From Haloarchaeobius litoreus (GTDB taxonomy: Archaea > Halobacteriota > Halobacteria > Halobacteriales > Natrialbaceae), in NCBI RefSeq assembly GCF_024495425.1, contig NZ_JANHJR010000002.1, forward strand, positions 434,001 to 498,000: 64,000 nucleotides of DNA, given 5' to 3'. Shown here piece by piece: positions 1 to 8,800 of this stretch. The stretch's first letter is position 1. Every line of letters begins with the position of its first letter. The position numbers and the translations under genes are program-made. A model generated the notes under the pieces. It made no database searches. It saw nothing but the letters and a program-made list of their open reading frames with translations, and had not been told where the DNA came from.

Positions 1-2
1 TG

Positions 3-245
<243 letters not shown>

Positions 246-250
246 CCCTT

Positions 251-1357
251 CTAATCCTCCAGCAGTTCGTCGTCCCCGAACTCCGCGCGCAGTTCGCGGA
301 GGTACTCGCGCTGCCGGTCGAGCTTCGCCGGGCGCTCCGCGTAGGTGTGCTCGAAGATGTTGTCCGGGTCCGGCTCGAACGACTCGGCCTCCTGCACCGC
401 GGCCTCGATGCGCTCGTCGATATCGCTCTCGACGGCCTCGACGCCCGCCTCGTCGATGCGGCCGCTCTCCAGCATGAACGACTCCAGGCGGGGCACCGGG
501 TCGTAGCGCTTCCACTCCTCGGTGCGGTCCTCGTCGCGATAGACGCCGGGGTCGTCGGAGGTCGAGTGCGCGCCGAGACGGTACTGGATCGCCTCGATCA
601 GCGTCGGGCGCTTCTCGCCGTCGAGGGGCTCGCGTGCCCCGGCGACGGCGTCGCGGGTCACCTCGTAGACGGCGAGCGGGTCCATCCCGTCGACGCGGAC
701 GCCGTCGAAGCCGTAGGCGGTGGCCTTCTGGGCGATGGTCTCGCTGGCGGTCTGTCGTTCCCGGGGCACCGAGATGGCCCACTGGTTGTTGTTGCAGAAG
801 AAGACGACGGGGGCGTCGAACACGCCGGCGAAGTTCATGCCCTCGTGGAAGTCGCCCTCGGAGGTTGCTCCGTCGCCGAAGTGGACGAGCGAGACGCGCG
901 TGTCGCCGTCGAGCCGCGAGGCCCAGCCGTGGCCGACGGCGTGGAGCACCTGCGTCGAGATGGGGTTCGCCACCGGGAACACGTTCCGGTCCACGAGGCT
1001 CGCGTTGCCCGACTCGGAGCCCATCCAGTACTCGAGGTTCGCCGCCATCGGCGCGCCGCGGGCCAGCATCGCGCCGTTCTCGCGGTAGGAGGGGAACAGC
1101 CAGTCCTCGTCGTTGAGCGCGTGGACGCTCCCGACCTGTGCACCCTCCTGCCCGTAGATTGGTGGGTAGGTGCCCATCCGGCCCTGCCGCTGGAGGGAGA
1201 CCGCCTTGCGGTCGAACCGACGGGCGAGCTTCAGGTCCTCGTACAGGTCCCGGAGCTCGGCGTCGGAGAGCGGGACGGACGCCCCGTCGACGAGCGACCC
1301 GTCGACGTCGAGCACCCGGTGAACGTCGTCATCGTCGGTAGTGATGCCCAGAGACAT
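251..1357 (-). CDS. 2-oxoacid dehydrogenase E1 component, alpha subunit (pyruvate or branched-chain type)
   Basis: 368 aa, the normal length for an E1 alpha. The thiamine-diphosphate motif runs from GDGATSEGDFHEGMNF to the closing NNNQ at about residues 160-195, and the substrate-pocket region YPPIYGQEGAQVG sits near residue 65. Known role: ThDP-dependent decarboxylation of a 2-oxoacid and transfer of the acyl group to the E2 lipoyl arm, together with E1 beta. Odd: no E1 beta, E2 or E3 gene lies beside it, so it is an orphan subunit here and must find partners elsewhere. The real substrate (pyruvate, branched-chain oxoacids, acetoin) cannot be decided from this sequence. The ATG at 1355-1357 is followed by the short acidic N-terminus usual for haloarchaeal homologues. 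Confidence 0.9.
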   Translation of the reverse strand: MSLGITTDDDDVHRVLDVDGSLVDGASVPLSDAELRDLYEDLKLARRFDRKAVSLQRQGRMGTYPPIYGQEGAQVGSVHALNDEDWLFPSYRENGAMLARGAPMAANLEYWMGSESGNASLVDRNVFPVANPISTQVLHAVGHGWASRLDGDTRVSLVHFGDGATSEGDFHEGMNFAGVFDAPVVFFCNNNQWAISVPRERQTASETIAQKATAYGFDGVRVDGMDPLAVYEVTRDAVAGAREPLDGEKRPTLIEAIQYRLGAHSTSDDPGVYRDEDRTEEWKRYDPVPRLESFMLESGRIDEAGVEAVESDIDERIEAAVQEAESFEPDPDNIFEHTYAERPAKLDRQREYLRELRAEFGDDELLED

Positions 1358-1622
1358 GCCAAGCTAGCTGAACCCATGGCAGTATCTGCGATAAAACTGC
1401 CGCCAGGCGCCGTGGCTGGTGGTCGTCTGGCGGGCAGGCGACGCGTGAGCCGCCGTGGCGGGGACCCGTCGGCGGTGTGGCCGCACACGGACGCGTCGCG
1501 CACCCGCTGGCCCGTGTGCGGTGGCGGTCAGGGCACACCGGTGGTGGCCTCGGCATGGTATATGAACCCCGGCTCGTCTGGAACCCGGACGATTATGCCG
1601 TGACGGCGTGTAGTTCGGCCCA

Positions 1623-2555
1623 GTGACTCACCTCGACCCCGCGTACGAGCGCGCCCTCGCGGCGTTCCCCGACCACCCCGAGTGGCACGAGCTCGGCGTC
1701 GAGCGCGCGAGGGAACTGGAGGCGGAGCTGTTCTCGCGGTCGACAGACGGCGACGTGGTGACGACCGAGCGGACCGTCGACCGCCCGGGCGGCGAGGGGG
1801 CGGTTCCGGTCCGTGTCTACCGACCACCCGGCCTCGACGAGCCGGCACCGGCGCTGGTGTTCGCCCACGGCGGCGGGTTCGTCCTCGGAACCCTCGACTC
1901 CGCGGACGACCTCGCCCGCCGACTGGCGGCGAACACCGGCAGCGTGGTCGTCTCGGTCGACTACCGGCTCGCGCCGGAGCACCCGTGTCCGGCGGGGATG
2001 GACGACGTGACCGCCGTCATCGAGTGGACCGTCGAGTCGGCCGACGCCCTCGGCGTCGACGCCGCGCAGGTCGGCGTCGCGGGTTCGAGCGCGGGCGCGA
2101 ACCTCGCCACGATGGCCGCTCGGCGGGTCGATGTTCCGCTCTCGGTCGCCGTGCTGTTCTACCCGATGCTCGACCCGACGCTCGGCACGCCGTCCCACGA
2201 GGAGCACGCCGACGCGCCGCTGCTCACCCGTGCGGACCTCGACTGGTTCTGGCGGCTCTACCGCGACGACGGTGCGATCCCGGTCGACGACCCGCTGCTC
2301 TCGCCACTCCCGGACGTCGGTGGGGAGCCGTCGTCGCTCGCGGACTCGCCGTCGACGGTCGTCGTCACCGCCGGCTGCGACCCCCTGCGAGACGACGGCG
2401 CGCGGTACGCCGACGCGCTCGCGGCGGCCAGGGTGGCGGTCGACCACCGCCACTATCCGGGTGCGCCCCACGGGTTCCTCTCGCTGGCGGACGCGGTGCC
2501 GGCGGCGGCCGATGCGTGGGACGACCTCGCGGCGGCCGTCTTGGCGCGGCGGTGA
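1623..2555 (+). CDS. Alpha/beta hydrolase fold-3 esterase (hormone-sensitive-lipase family)
   Basis: 310 aa with a GTG start. Family hallmarks are in order: HGGGFVLG oxyanion-hole motif (about residue 80), nucleophile elbow GSSAGA (about 157), the acidic catalytic residue in TAGCDPLRDDG (about 255) and the histidine in PGAPHGF (about 285). Known role: hydrolysis of short-chain acyl esters, probably cytoplasmic because no signal peptide is visible. The gene stands alone, with 265 bp of non-coding DNA upstream (1358-1622) in which I see no other gene. The true substrate is unknown. A slightly later start cannot be excluded. Confidence 0.88.
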   Translation: MTHLDPAYERALAAFPDHPEWHELGVERARELEAELFSRSTDGDVVTTERTVDRPGGEGAVPVRVYRPPGLDEPAPALVFAHGGGFVLGTLDSADDLARRLAANTGSVVVSVDYRLAPEHPCPAGMDDVTAVIEWTVESADALGVDAAQVGVAGSSAGANLATMAARRVDVPLSVAVLFYPMLDPTLGTPSHEEHADAPLLTRADLDWFWRLYRDDGAIPVDDPLLSPLPDVGGEPSSLADSPSTVVVTAGCDPLRDDGARYADALAAARVAVDHRHYPGAPHGFLSLADAVPAAADAWDDLAAAVLARR

Positions 2556-2577
2556 GACGCCGACGGCGCGAAGTCAT

Positions 2578-2630
2578 CCGGCGCTGATGCGCGGGCCGCG
2601 TCACCCGGCGCTGATGCGCGGGCCGCGTCA
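2578..2630. repeat. Two-copy 27-bp tandem repeat in the intergenic region
   Basis: The unit CCGGCGCTGATGCGCGGGCC plus CGCGTCAC occurs at 2578 and again exactly 27 bases later at 2605, followed by a partial third copy (CCCGGCG) at 2631. It lies between the esterase stop and the thioredoxin promoter. It is probably a recent slippage duplication. Confidence 0.8.
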
Positions 2631-2671
2631 CCCGGCGGAGCCGTTACATTGCTCGGCCGGGTACTGACGGT

Positions 2672-3019
2672 ATGAGCACACGAAGCGACGCCAAGCCGGT
2701 CCGACTCGCCGACGGTGACGAACTCGACGACCTGCTCGCCGAGGAGCCGGTGGTCCTCCTCGAACTGTACACGAAGGGCTGTGGCAAGTGCCAGGCGATG
2801 GAGCCGGTGATCGGCACCGTCGCCCGGGTCACCGACGCGGCGGTCGCGATGGTCAACCCCGGCGACGACATGACGCTGCTCGACCGGTTCGAGGTGCGGA
2901 GCACGCCGACGTTCGTCCTCTTCAGGGACGGCGAGCAGGTCGCGACGCTGGCCGACGGCTTCGTCGAGACCGAACGGATGGTCCGGTTCGTCGAGTCGGG
3001 CGGGGAGAGCGAGGCGTGA
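2672..3019 (+). CDS. Thioredoxin-family protein
   Basis: 115 aa. Redox motif CGKC lies in YTKGCGKCQAMEPV at about residues 36-45, followed by the cis-proline segment RSTPTFVLFRDGE (about 76-88), giving a complete single thioredoxin fold. The active-site dipeptide Gly-Lys differs from the classical Gly-Pro. Known role: dithiol-disulfide exchange with cytoplasmic partners; no signal peptide is present. A TATA-like stretch (GTTACATT, 2643-2650) lies about 27 bases before the ATG, consistent with leaderless transcription. No partner reductase is adjacent. Confidence 0.9.
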   Translation: MSTRSDAKPVRLADGDELDDLLAEEPVVLLELYTKGCGKCQAMEPVIGTVARVTDAAVAMVNPGDDMTLLDRFEVRSTPTFVLFRDGEQVATLADGFVETERMVRFVESGGESEA

Positions 3020-3164
3020 ACGGGCGGCCGGACGGCACGTGAACGCGTGTCGTAACACCGCTGTAACCTGCTTACACCGGCGTCCGAGAGCAGTTATGGG
3101 CGTCGCGCACCGAGTGTGAGTCGACGCGCGGCGGCTCCCACCGCCGCGAGACCCACACCTCATC

Positions 3165-3818
3165 ATGTCCGAAAAAGCCGAGTACCTCACGGAAGTATCT
3201 GCGGACGAATCGTACGACCAGCTCCCCGACGAGGGGACCGTTCAGGAGACGGTCGAGAACCTCGAAGCGCGTGGCTTCGACGTCGTCGTCGTCGACACCG
3301 CCGAGGAAGCGCTCGACGAACTCGTCGACGCCATCCCGGCCGGTGCGTCGGTGATGAACGGCCACTCGACGACGCTCGAACAGATCGGCTTCGTCGACCA
3401 CCTGAACGGCGACGACCACGACTGGGAGAACCTCGCCGGGCAGGTCTGGAGCATCGACGACGACGAAGAGCGCCAGCAGTTCCGGCGCGAGGCCCAGACG
3501 GCCGACTACTTCCTCGGCAGCGTCAACGGCATCGCGAAGACGGGCGAGCTCGTCGCCGCCGACGCCTCGGGCAGCCGCATCGGCGCGTACCCGTTCGCTG
3601 CCGGCAACCTGCTGCTCGTCTCGGGCGTGAACAAGGTCGTCGACGACCTCGACGCCGCCCTCGACCGCCTCGAGGAGTTCGTCTTCCCGCTGGAGGACGC
3701 CCGCGCACAGGACGCCTACGGCGCTGGCTCGGTCGTCGCCAAGCAGCTCATCTACCGGCAGGAGAACGAGGCGGGCCGGACGACGGTCGTGCTCGTGCGC
3801 GACGACCTCGGCTACTGA
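3165..3818 (+). CDS. LUD-domain protein (LutC/YkgG family)
   Basis: 217 aa. The fold core is visible as GFDVVVVDTAEEAL (about residue 37), SVMNGHSTTLEQIG (about 63) and the family's C-terminal glycine-rich stretch YPFAAGNLLLVSGVNKVV (about 145). Known: the LUD domain occurs in LutB/LutC subunits of the L-lactate oxidation complex and also as stand-alone proteins of unknown role. No lutA or lutB neighbours are present, so lactate oxidation should not be assumed. Single gene with its own upstream region. Confidence 0.85.
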   Translation: MSEKAEYLTEVSADESYDQLPDEGTVQETVENLEARGFDVVVVDTAEEALDELVDAIPAGASVMNGHSTTLEQIGFVDHLNGDDHDWENLAGQVWSIDDDEERQQFRREAQTADYFLGSVNGIAKTGELVAADASGSRIGAYPFAAGNLLLVSGVNKVVDDLDAALDRLEEFVFPLEDARAQDAYGAGSVVAKQLIYRQENEAGRTTVVLVRDDLGY

Positions 3819-3883
3819 GCCGGCTCACGTCGCGACCTGGCAACGCGTCTGATTTTATGTGCTGTCACCCGGTAGGGGGTCGT

Positions 3884-4117
3884 ATGGAGGACGTGGACTT
3901 CGACGAGCTCGTGGCGTCGCTGACGCTGCGGGAGGAGAACCAGTCGGTGAAGAGCTACCAGAACACGGTCGCGGTCGCCTGCCCGGCGTGCGAGGAACCG
4001 TTCGACGACCTCGTGGTCTGCAAGGAGAACCCGACGAGCCTCGACCTGACGATGCAGCTCGACCTCTGTGTCGGCAGCGTCGACGACCAGGCGGTCATCT
4101 TCACGCACAAGCAGTAG
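3884..4117 (+). CDS. Small four-cysteine haloarchaeal protein (DUF7385-like)
   Basis: 77 aa starting at ATG 3884. A TATA-like GATTTTATG lies about 29 bases upstream, as for a leaderless transcript, which is why this start is preferred over the longer open frame. The sequence has CPACEEPFDD followed by two further cysteines (about residues 48 and 64), a plausible zinc or redox site. I recognise it only as a conserved haloarchaeal small protein. It ends one base before the stop of the convergent HAD gene. Confidence 0.75.
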   Translation: MEDVDFDELVASLTLREENQSVKSYQNTVAVACPACEEPFDDLVVCKENPTSLDLTMQLDLCVGSVDDQAVIFTHKQ

Positions 4118-4118
4118 C

Positions 4119-4919
4119 TCAGAGTACCGAGGCCACGTCACCGAGCGAGTCGATGACGTGGTCCGGCTCGACGCCCGAACCGCCGATCTCTTCGCGCCGG
4201 GTCGCCCCGGTGAGCACGAGCGCCGTCTCCATTCCGGCGCGCTCGCCCATCAGGATGTCCGTGTGGAGGTTGTCGCCGACGACCAGACAGTCGCCGGGGG
4301 CGACGCCCAGTCGCTCGGTGACGGCGTCGGCCATGTGTTCGGAGGGCTTACCGACGACGAGCGGGTCGCGGCCGGTCATCCCCTCGATGGCCCCGATGGT
4401 GCAGCCGGCACCGGGCTTGAGCCCGTCCTCGGTCGGGAACGTCCGGTCGGTGTTGGTCGCGACGAACAGCGTCCCGGAGTCGAACGCCCAGAGCGTCTCC
4501 GTGAGCAGGTCGAAGTCGATGTCGTAGGCCTTCCCGGCGGCGACCACGTCGGCCGGCTCCTGGTCCCTCGGGCGCGAGGCCGGGTCCGGCTCGGAGACGA
4601 TGGTGAGCCCCGCCCCTCGGAGCTCGTCGTAGAGCACGTCGGAGCCGACGACGTACACGTCGGCGTTCGGGTGATGCTCGGCGAGGTACGTCGCCGTCGC
4701 CGACGCCGAGGTGGAGACACCGGCCACGTCGCCGGGGATGCCCATGGACTCGAGCGTGTCAGGGAACGCCTCGCGGTCGACGCTCGTGCTGTTCGTGACG
4801 AACTGGACGGCGAGCCCGGCGTCGGTGAGGGCGTCGATGCCCTCGGCCGCACCCGGAATCACTTCTTCGCCGCGCCAGACGGTCCCGTCGAGGTCGACGA
4901 TGGCCGCGCGCCGTGTCAT
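4119..4919 (-). CDS. HAD superfamily subfamily IIA sugar/nucleotide phosphatase (NagD/PNPP-like)
   Basis: 266 aa. HAD motif I is DLDGTVWRG (about residues 9-17). Motif II is VTNSTS (about 60). The C2 cap lies between motifs II and III as in the IIA class, and motif IV VVGDNLHTDI is at about 215-224. Known role: Mg-dependent phosphate-ester hydrolysis with a phospho-aspartate intermediate. The substrate is not predictable from this sequence. It stands alone between convergent small genes, and its length matches the family. Confidence 0.9.
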   Translation of the reverse strand: MTRRAAIVDLDGTVWRGEEVIPGAAEGIDALTDAGLAVQFVTNSTSVDREAFPDTLESMGIPGDVAGVSTSASATATYLAEHHPNADVYVVGSDVLYDELRGAGLTIVSEPDPASRPRDQEPADVVAAGKAYDIDFDLLTETLWAFDSGTLFVATNTDRTFPTEDGLKPGAGCTIGAIEGMTGRDPLVVGKPSEHMADAVTERLGVAPGDCLVVGDNLHTDILMGERAGMETALVLTGATRREEIGGSGVEPDHVIDSLGDVASVL

Positions 4920-5010
4920 CGGGTGGGGGTTGGGGCGGGAGGGTCGTAACTCCCGGTGTCGGTGGCCGTCGCAGTAGCCGCGAGAAGTGGACGACGGGTC
5001 GGCGGGTTCG

Positions 5011-5379
5011 CTACGTTCCGGTCCTGTCGACGGGTTCGGTCACGTGTATCCAGCCGTCGCTGCGGACCGTGACGCGGTAGTCCCGGTACTCGAACTCGAC
5101 GCTCCCGACGCTCCGGCGGGCGGTGTCGGCCACGCCCGGGCCGAAGAACGTCTCGTCGAGCGCGGCGGCGTCGACGCACTCGTACAGCGGCGGCGAGCGC
5201 ACCGCAGTCGGTTCGACGCCCATCGCGTCCGCGATGGTGTACACGATAGCGGTCGTCAGTTCCCCGTCCGTGTCGCAGTCGTAGTACCGCTGGGCGACCT
5301 GCGTCCACTCTGTCTCGACGTCGACGGATCGGCCGTCGCCAACCGTCGGCTCGTCCGGACTGTCGGTGTTATTCCCCAT
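5011..5379 (-). CDS. HalOD1 output-domain protein
   Basis: 122 aa. The sequence after residue 25 (VAQRYYDCDTDGELTTAIVYTIADAMGVEP, split here by the 20-residue rule into its YYDCD and TIADAMGVEP ends) matches the haloarchaeal HalOD1 output domain, often found alone or at the end of sensor kinases or receiver proteins. It starts inside the last codons of the upstream DUF7344 gene (11-bp overlap), so the two are co-translated and presumably act in the same regulatory step. No DNA-binding helix-turn-helix is visible. Confidence 0.82.
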   Translation of the reverse strand: MGNNTDSPDEPTVGDGRSVDVETEWTQVAQRYYDCDTDGELTTAIVYTIADAMGVEPTAVRSPPLYECVDAAALDETFFGPGVADTARRSVGSVEFEYRDYRVTVRSDGWIHVTEPVDRTGT

Positions 5380-5863
5380 CCATCTCGCCCCGTGCGTGTT
5401 CCTCCTGATCGACGTCGAAGCTGCTGCCGATCCCCGCCAGCACCTGCAACACCTGCTCGGCGTTCTCCGCCAGCGTGATGGACTCCGAAACCTCGTCGAA
5501 CGTGACGATTCCGTCGTCGACCAGTTTCGGGACGTGTGCGTGGTACAGCGAGACGTACACCCGCTGGCGCTGCTCCGGGTCGACCTCGGACTCGGGGACG
5601 TCGTCCTCCCAGGCGGCGACCTTGGTCGCGAGCTCGGTCAGCGTCCACTCGTTCTTCGTGGGCAGCGTGTAGCAGATGTACCGCCGCCGTGGGTGTGCGA
5701 GTGCGTCGAAGACGTGGTCGAGCGTCAGGACCGCCTTGGGCGGAAGCTCCCGTTTGGTGACAGCCGATACGTCACTCGATGCCGATACGTCACTCGATGT
5801 CGGTCTGTCGTCGCGGCCCGTCCCGTCCCGTCGGTCATGTCCCGTGTCGTCGTCCATAGACAT
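5369..5863 (-). CDS. DUF7344 winged-helix regulator
   Basis: 164 aa. The core begins at LTLDHVFDALAHPRRRYICY (about residue 43) and continues through a winged-helix pattern ending VPKLVDDGIVTFDE, the standard haloarchaeal DUF7344 (ArsR-like) layout. The first 40 residues are low-complexity, with a perfectly duplicated SDVSAS-type unit encoded by an 18-bp tandem repeat. It overlaps the HalOD1 gene by 11 bp. A role as DNA-binding regulator is inferred from the fold only; the signal and target are unknown. Confidence 0.84.
   Translation of the reverse strand: MSMDDDTGHDRRDGTGRDDRPTSSDVSASSDVSAVTKRELPPKAVLTLDHVFDALAHPRRRYICYTLPTKNEWTLTELATKVAAWEDDVPESEVDPEQRQRVYVSLYHAHVPKLVDDGIVTFDEVSESITLAENAEQVLQVLAGIGSSFDVDQEEHARGEMDGE
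5763..5798. repeat. 18-bp perfect tandem duplication in the 5' coding part of the DUF7344 gene
   Basis: GCCGATACGTCACTCGAT occurs at 5763-5780 and again at 5781-5798. It is in frame and duplicates six residues in the disordered N-terminus of the regulator. Confidence 0.9.
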
Positions 5864-5997
5864 CGGAACGCGCCACAGGCTGTTAAGGGTTCACCCCCGC
5901 GACGGCGACGGTAGAGTCCCGATAGCGACCGTTGGTGGCCGATTCACGAGTCGTCGTGACCCCACCACTGCCCGGCTGTCGTCGCGCAGCCGACGGG

Positions 5998-6909
5998 TCA
6001 CCGGACGGCCGAACGGTTCGACAGCGGCGCGGCCACGTCCCGCGACGGCGTCTCGAACCCGTCGTGGAGTACGCCGGCGAGGTGCTCCAGCGAGTCGACG
6101 ACCCGCGGCCCGGGCCGGTTCAGGTAGTGGTTGCCGTCGATGGCCCACACGTCGCCCTCCTGCACCGCGGTCAGCTCCTCCCAGCCGGGCCGGTCGGTCA
6201 GGTCCGACAGGTTCGCGCGGGTCTGTGCGAGGTCGTAGCCACATGGCGCGACGACCAGTGCCTCGGGGTCGTACGCGCGCACGTCGGTCCACTCCCGCGG
6301 CGTCGAGGGGTCGCGGACGGCGGCCATGTCGTACTCGCAGTTCGCCGCCTCGACGAGTTCGGGGACCCAGTGCCCCGCGACCATCACGGGGTCGGTCCAG
6401 TCCAGCACGGCGACCCGTTTCGGCTCGCAGTTCGCCGCGCGCTCGCGGACCGCCTCGACGCGCCCCTGGAGCGACGCGACGAGTTCGCGGGCTTCGGCCT
6501 CGCGGCCGAGCGCCGCGCCCACCGACCGCACGTCGTCGAACACGTCGCCGACGCTGTGGGGGTCCGTCGTCAGCACCTCGGGGTTCGCGTCGATCTCCCG
6601 AACCGCGTCCTCGACGAGCACCTCGTCGACGGCGCAGACGTCACAGACGCCCTGCGTGACGACGAGGTCCGGGTCGAGCTCGTCCAGCAGGTCGACGTCG
6701 ACGCCGTAGACGCCGCCCGATTCCTCGGCTTCCTGCACCTGCCGGTCGATCTCGGCGGTCGAGGCGTCGGCGTCGACCCGGCTGTACTCTACGGCGGGCA
6801 GGTCGGCGGCCGCGGGCGGGTAGTCGCACTCGTGGGACACACCGACGGGCTCGACACCGAGCGCGAAGACGACCTCCGTGGCGGAGGGCAGCAGCGTCAC
6901 GACGTTCAT
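5998..6909 (-). CDS. Cobalamin/helical-backbone metal-receptor substrate-binding protein (BtuF-like)
   Basis: 303 aa beginning MNVVTLLPSATEVVFALG, the first beta-alpha unit of the PF01497 periplasmic binding fold. It continues VSHECDYP (about residue 26) and DLVVTQGVCDVC (about 82), features of vitamin B12 binding members. Odd: the mature fold starts at residue 1, so there is no Tat or Sec signal and no lipobox, and no permease (btuC) or ATPase (btuD) gene is adjacent. Known family role: capture of corrinoids for an ABC importer. A signal-less form may instead handle a corrinoid inside the cell; that is inference. Confidence 0.82.
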   Translation of the reverse strand: MNVVTLLPSATEVVFALGVEPVGVSHECDYPPAAADLPAVEYSRVDADASTAEIDRQVQEAEESGGVYGVDVDLLDELDPDLVVTQGVCDVCAVDEVLVEDAVREIDANPEVLTTDPHSVGDVFDDVRSVGAALGREAEARELVASLQGRVEAVRERAANCEPKRVAVLDWTDPVMVAGHWVPELVEAANCEYDMAAVRDPSTPREWTDVRAYDPEALVVAPCGYDLAQTRANLSDLTDRPGWEELTAVQEGDVWAIDGNHYLNRPGPRVVDSLEHLAGVLHDGFETPSRDVAAPLSNRSAVR

Positions 6910-6960
6910 ACCCGGGGTTGGGGGCGGTGGCAGTATAAACCGACGGGCGAGAACGGGTCG

Positions 6961-7308
6961 CTACAGGAACCCGACGAGGAGGACGACCAGCCCGCCGACG
7001 AACATCAACAGCGCGCCGTTGCGGCGCTGTGACACGTCCTCGTCGGTCACCTCGACGGCTTCGAGGTCGTCGATACCCTGCGTCCGGGCGGTCAGCCAGA
7101 TGGTCACGATCTTCGCGTGGACCGTGTACACGCCGCCGACGGCGGCGAGAAACGCGCCGATGGCCGCGAACCGCGTCGAGGGGACGTCCAGCCCCAGCGC
7201 GGGCACCGACGCGCCGGTCGCGACGACCACGACCACCAGCACGACGAAGCCGACGATGACGCCGGCGAGGTGCCACTTCGCCCGGTCGAACTGCGCTTCC
7301 CTGCTCAT
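6961..7308 (-). CDS. Small membrane protein, three hydrophobic segments
   Basis: 115 aa from ATG 7306-7308, chosen because the sequence from MSREAQFDRAKWHLAG is compact and ends in membrane segments. Hydrophobic stretches lie at about residues 14-33, 47-72 (interrupted) and 98-115, with a charged loop DDLEAVEVTDEDVSQRR between the last two. I do not recognise the family. The 3' neighbour, 51 bp away, is the BtuF-like gene on the same strand of transcription. Function unknown. Confidence 0.7.
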   Translation of the reverse strand: MSREAQFDRAKWHLAGVIVGFVVLVVVVVATGASVPALGLDVPSTRFAAIGAFLAAVGGVYTVHAKIVTIWLTARTQGIDDLEAVEVTDEDVSQRRNGALLMFVGGLVVLLVGFL

Positions 7309-7423
7309 GTCCGGGGCGTGACGCCGCGGCGGTTTAGCCCTGCCGAAGCGTGGTCGCGTCTCCCTACTCGCATCACGGCTCACCCCGTTCCGCTATCGGA
7401 GACGCTCCTCCCGTCGCGTCTCC

Positions 7424-8800
7424 CTACTCCTCGTCCGCCGCCTGCACCCACACCGTCTTCCGGTTGACGAACTCGCGGATGCCCTCGGCGGCCAGCTCGC
7501 GGCCGTAGCCCGAGATGCCGACGCCGCCGAAGGGCAGGCGCGGGTCGGACTTCACCATCTCGTTGACGAACGTCGCGCCCGCGTCGATCTGGTGGGCGAC
7601 GCGCTCGCCGCGGTCGAGGTCGTCGGTCCACACCGATGCCCCGAGCCCGTACGGCGAGTCGTTCGCGAGCTCGACGGCCTCGGCCTCGCTCTCGACGCGG
7701 AACACCGCCGCGACGGGGCCGAACGTCTCCTCGCAGGCGACGGCCATGTCGCGGTCGAGGTCGGCCAGGACCGTCGGCGGGTAGTAGTAGCCGTCGCGGT
7801 CCATCGGCTCGCCGCCGAGCAGGCAGTCCGCGCCGGCGTCGACGCTGCGCTCGACCTGGTCGTGCAGGTCCTGCATCAGGTCCTCACGCGCCTGCGGGCC
7901 GACCTCGGTCTCGTCGTCCATCGGGTCGCCGACGGTCCAGGCGTCCATCTCCTCGACGAACGCGTCGAGGAACTCGTCGTACACGTCGTCGTGGACGATG
8001 AACCGCTTCGCCGCGATGCAGGACTGCCCGCTGTTCTGCAGGCGGGCCAGCGCCGCCGTCTCGACGGCCTCGTCGACGTTCGCGTCGTCGAGAACGACGA
8101 ACGGGTCCGAGCCGCCGAGTTCGAGGACGGTCTTCTTCAGCTCCTCGCCCGCCGTCTTGGCGACCTGCTTCCCCGCGAACTCGCTGCCCGTCAGCGTCAC
8201 CGCACGCACGCGGTCGTCCCGGATGACCTCGTTCGCGTCCGAGCCGCCCACGAGCAGCGTCTGGAACGCCCCCTCGGGGAAGCCCGCCTCGCGGAACACC
8301 TCCTCGATGGCCAGCGCGCACTTCGGGACGTTCGACGCGTGCTTCAGCAGCCCGACGTTGCCCGCCGCCAGGCTCGGCGCGGCGAACCGGAACACCTGCC
8401 AGAACGGGAAGTTCCACGGCATCACCGCCAGCACCGTCCCGATGGGCTCGTGCCGGACGTACGTCTTCGCGTGGCTCGCCCCGCCGACCACCTCGTCCTG
8501 CAGATATTCGGGGGCCTTCTCCGCGTAGTGCTCGCAGACCCACGCGCACTTGCGGACCTCGCCTCTCGCCTGCGAGATGGGCTTGCCCATCTCCACCGTC
8601 ATCAGCTCCGCGTAGTGCTCCTCGTTCTCGCGCAGGACGTCCGCCGCCTCCTCCAGCAGCTGTCGCCGCTCGTTCATCGGCACCTCGCGCCAGGACTCGT
8701 AGGTGTCCGCCGCCGTCGCGAGTCGCTCCTCCACCGCTTCGTCGTCGTGCTCCTCGACCGTCTCGACGTGCTCACCGGTCGCTGGGTTGATTCGCTCCAT
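7424..8800 (-). CDS. NAD(P)-dependent aldehyde dehydrogenase, succinate-semialdehyde dehydrogenase type
   Basis: 458 aa. The ALDH general-base glutamate is in LELGGSDPFVV (about residue 225), and the catalytic cysteine is in NSGQSCIAAKRF (about 259). The cofactor-binding segment VMPWNFPFWQVFRF is near residue 130. Length and the N-terminus INPATGEHVETVEEH fit the shorter succinate-semialdehyde dehydrogenase (YneI/GabD-like) branch, which oxidises succinate semialdehyde to succinate. Other aldehydes remain possible, because no gabT-like aminotransferase is adjacent. Single gene. Confidence 0.88.
   Translation of the reverse strand: MERINPATGEHVETVEEHDDEAVEERLATAADTYESWREVPMNERRQLLEEAADVLRENEEHYAELMTVEMGKPISQARGEVRKCAWVCEHYAEKAPEYLQDEVVGGASHAKTYVRHEPIGTVLAVMPWNFPFWQVFRFAAPSLAAGNVGLLKHASNVPKCALAIEEVFREAGFPEGAFQTLLVGGSDANEVIRDDRVRAVTLTGSEFAGKQVAKTAGEELKKTVLELGGSDPFVVLDDANVDEAVETAALARLQNSGQSCIAAKRFIVHDDVYDEFLDAFVEEMDAWTVGDPMDDETEVGPQAREDLMQDLHDQVERSVDAGADCLLGGEPMDRDGYYYPPTVLADLDRDMAVACEETFGPVAAVFRVESEAEAVELANDSPYGLGASVWTDDLDRGERVAHQIDAGATFVNEMVKSDPRLPFGGVGISGYGRELAAEGIREFVNRKTVWVQAADEE

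Noticed and set aside
3165-3818. Annotating the LUD gene as lutC of lactate oxidation
   Set aside because: No lutA or lutB neighbour and stand-alone LUD proteins exist with unknown roles.
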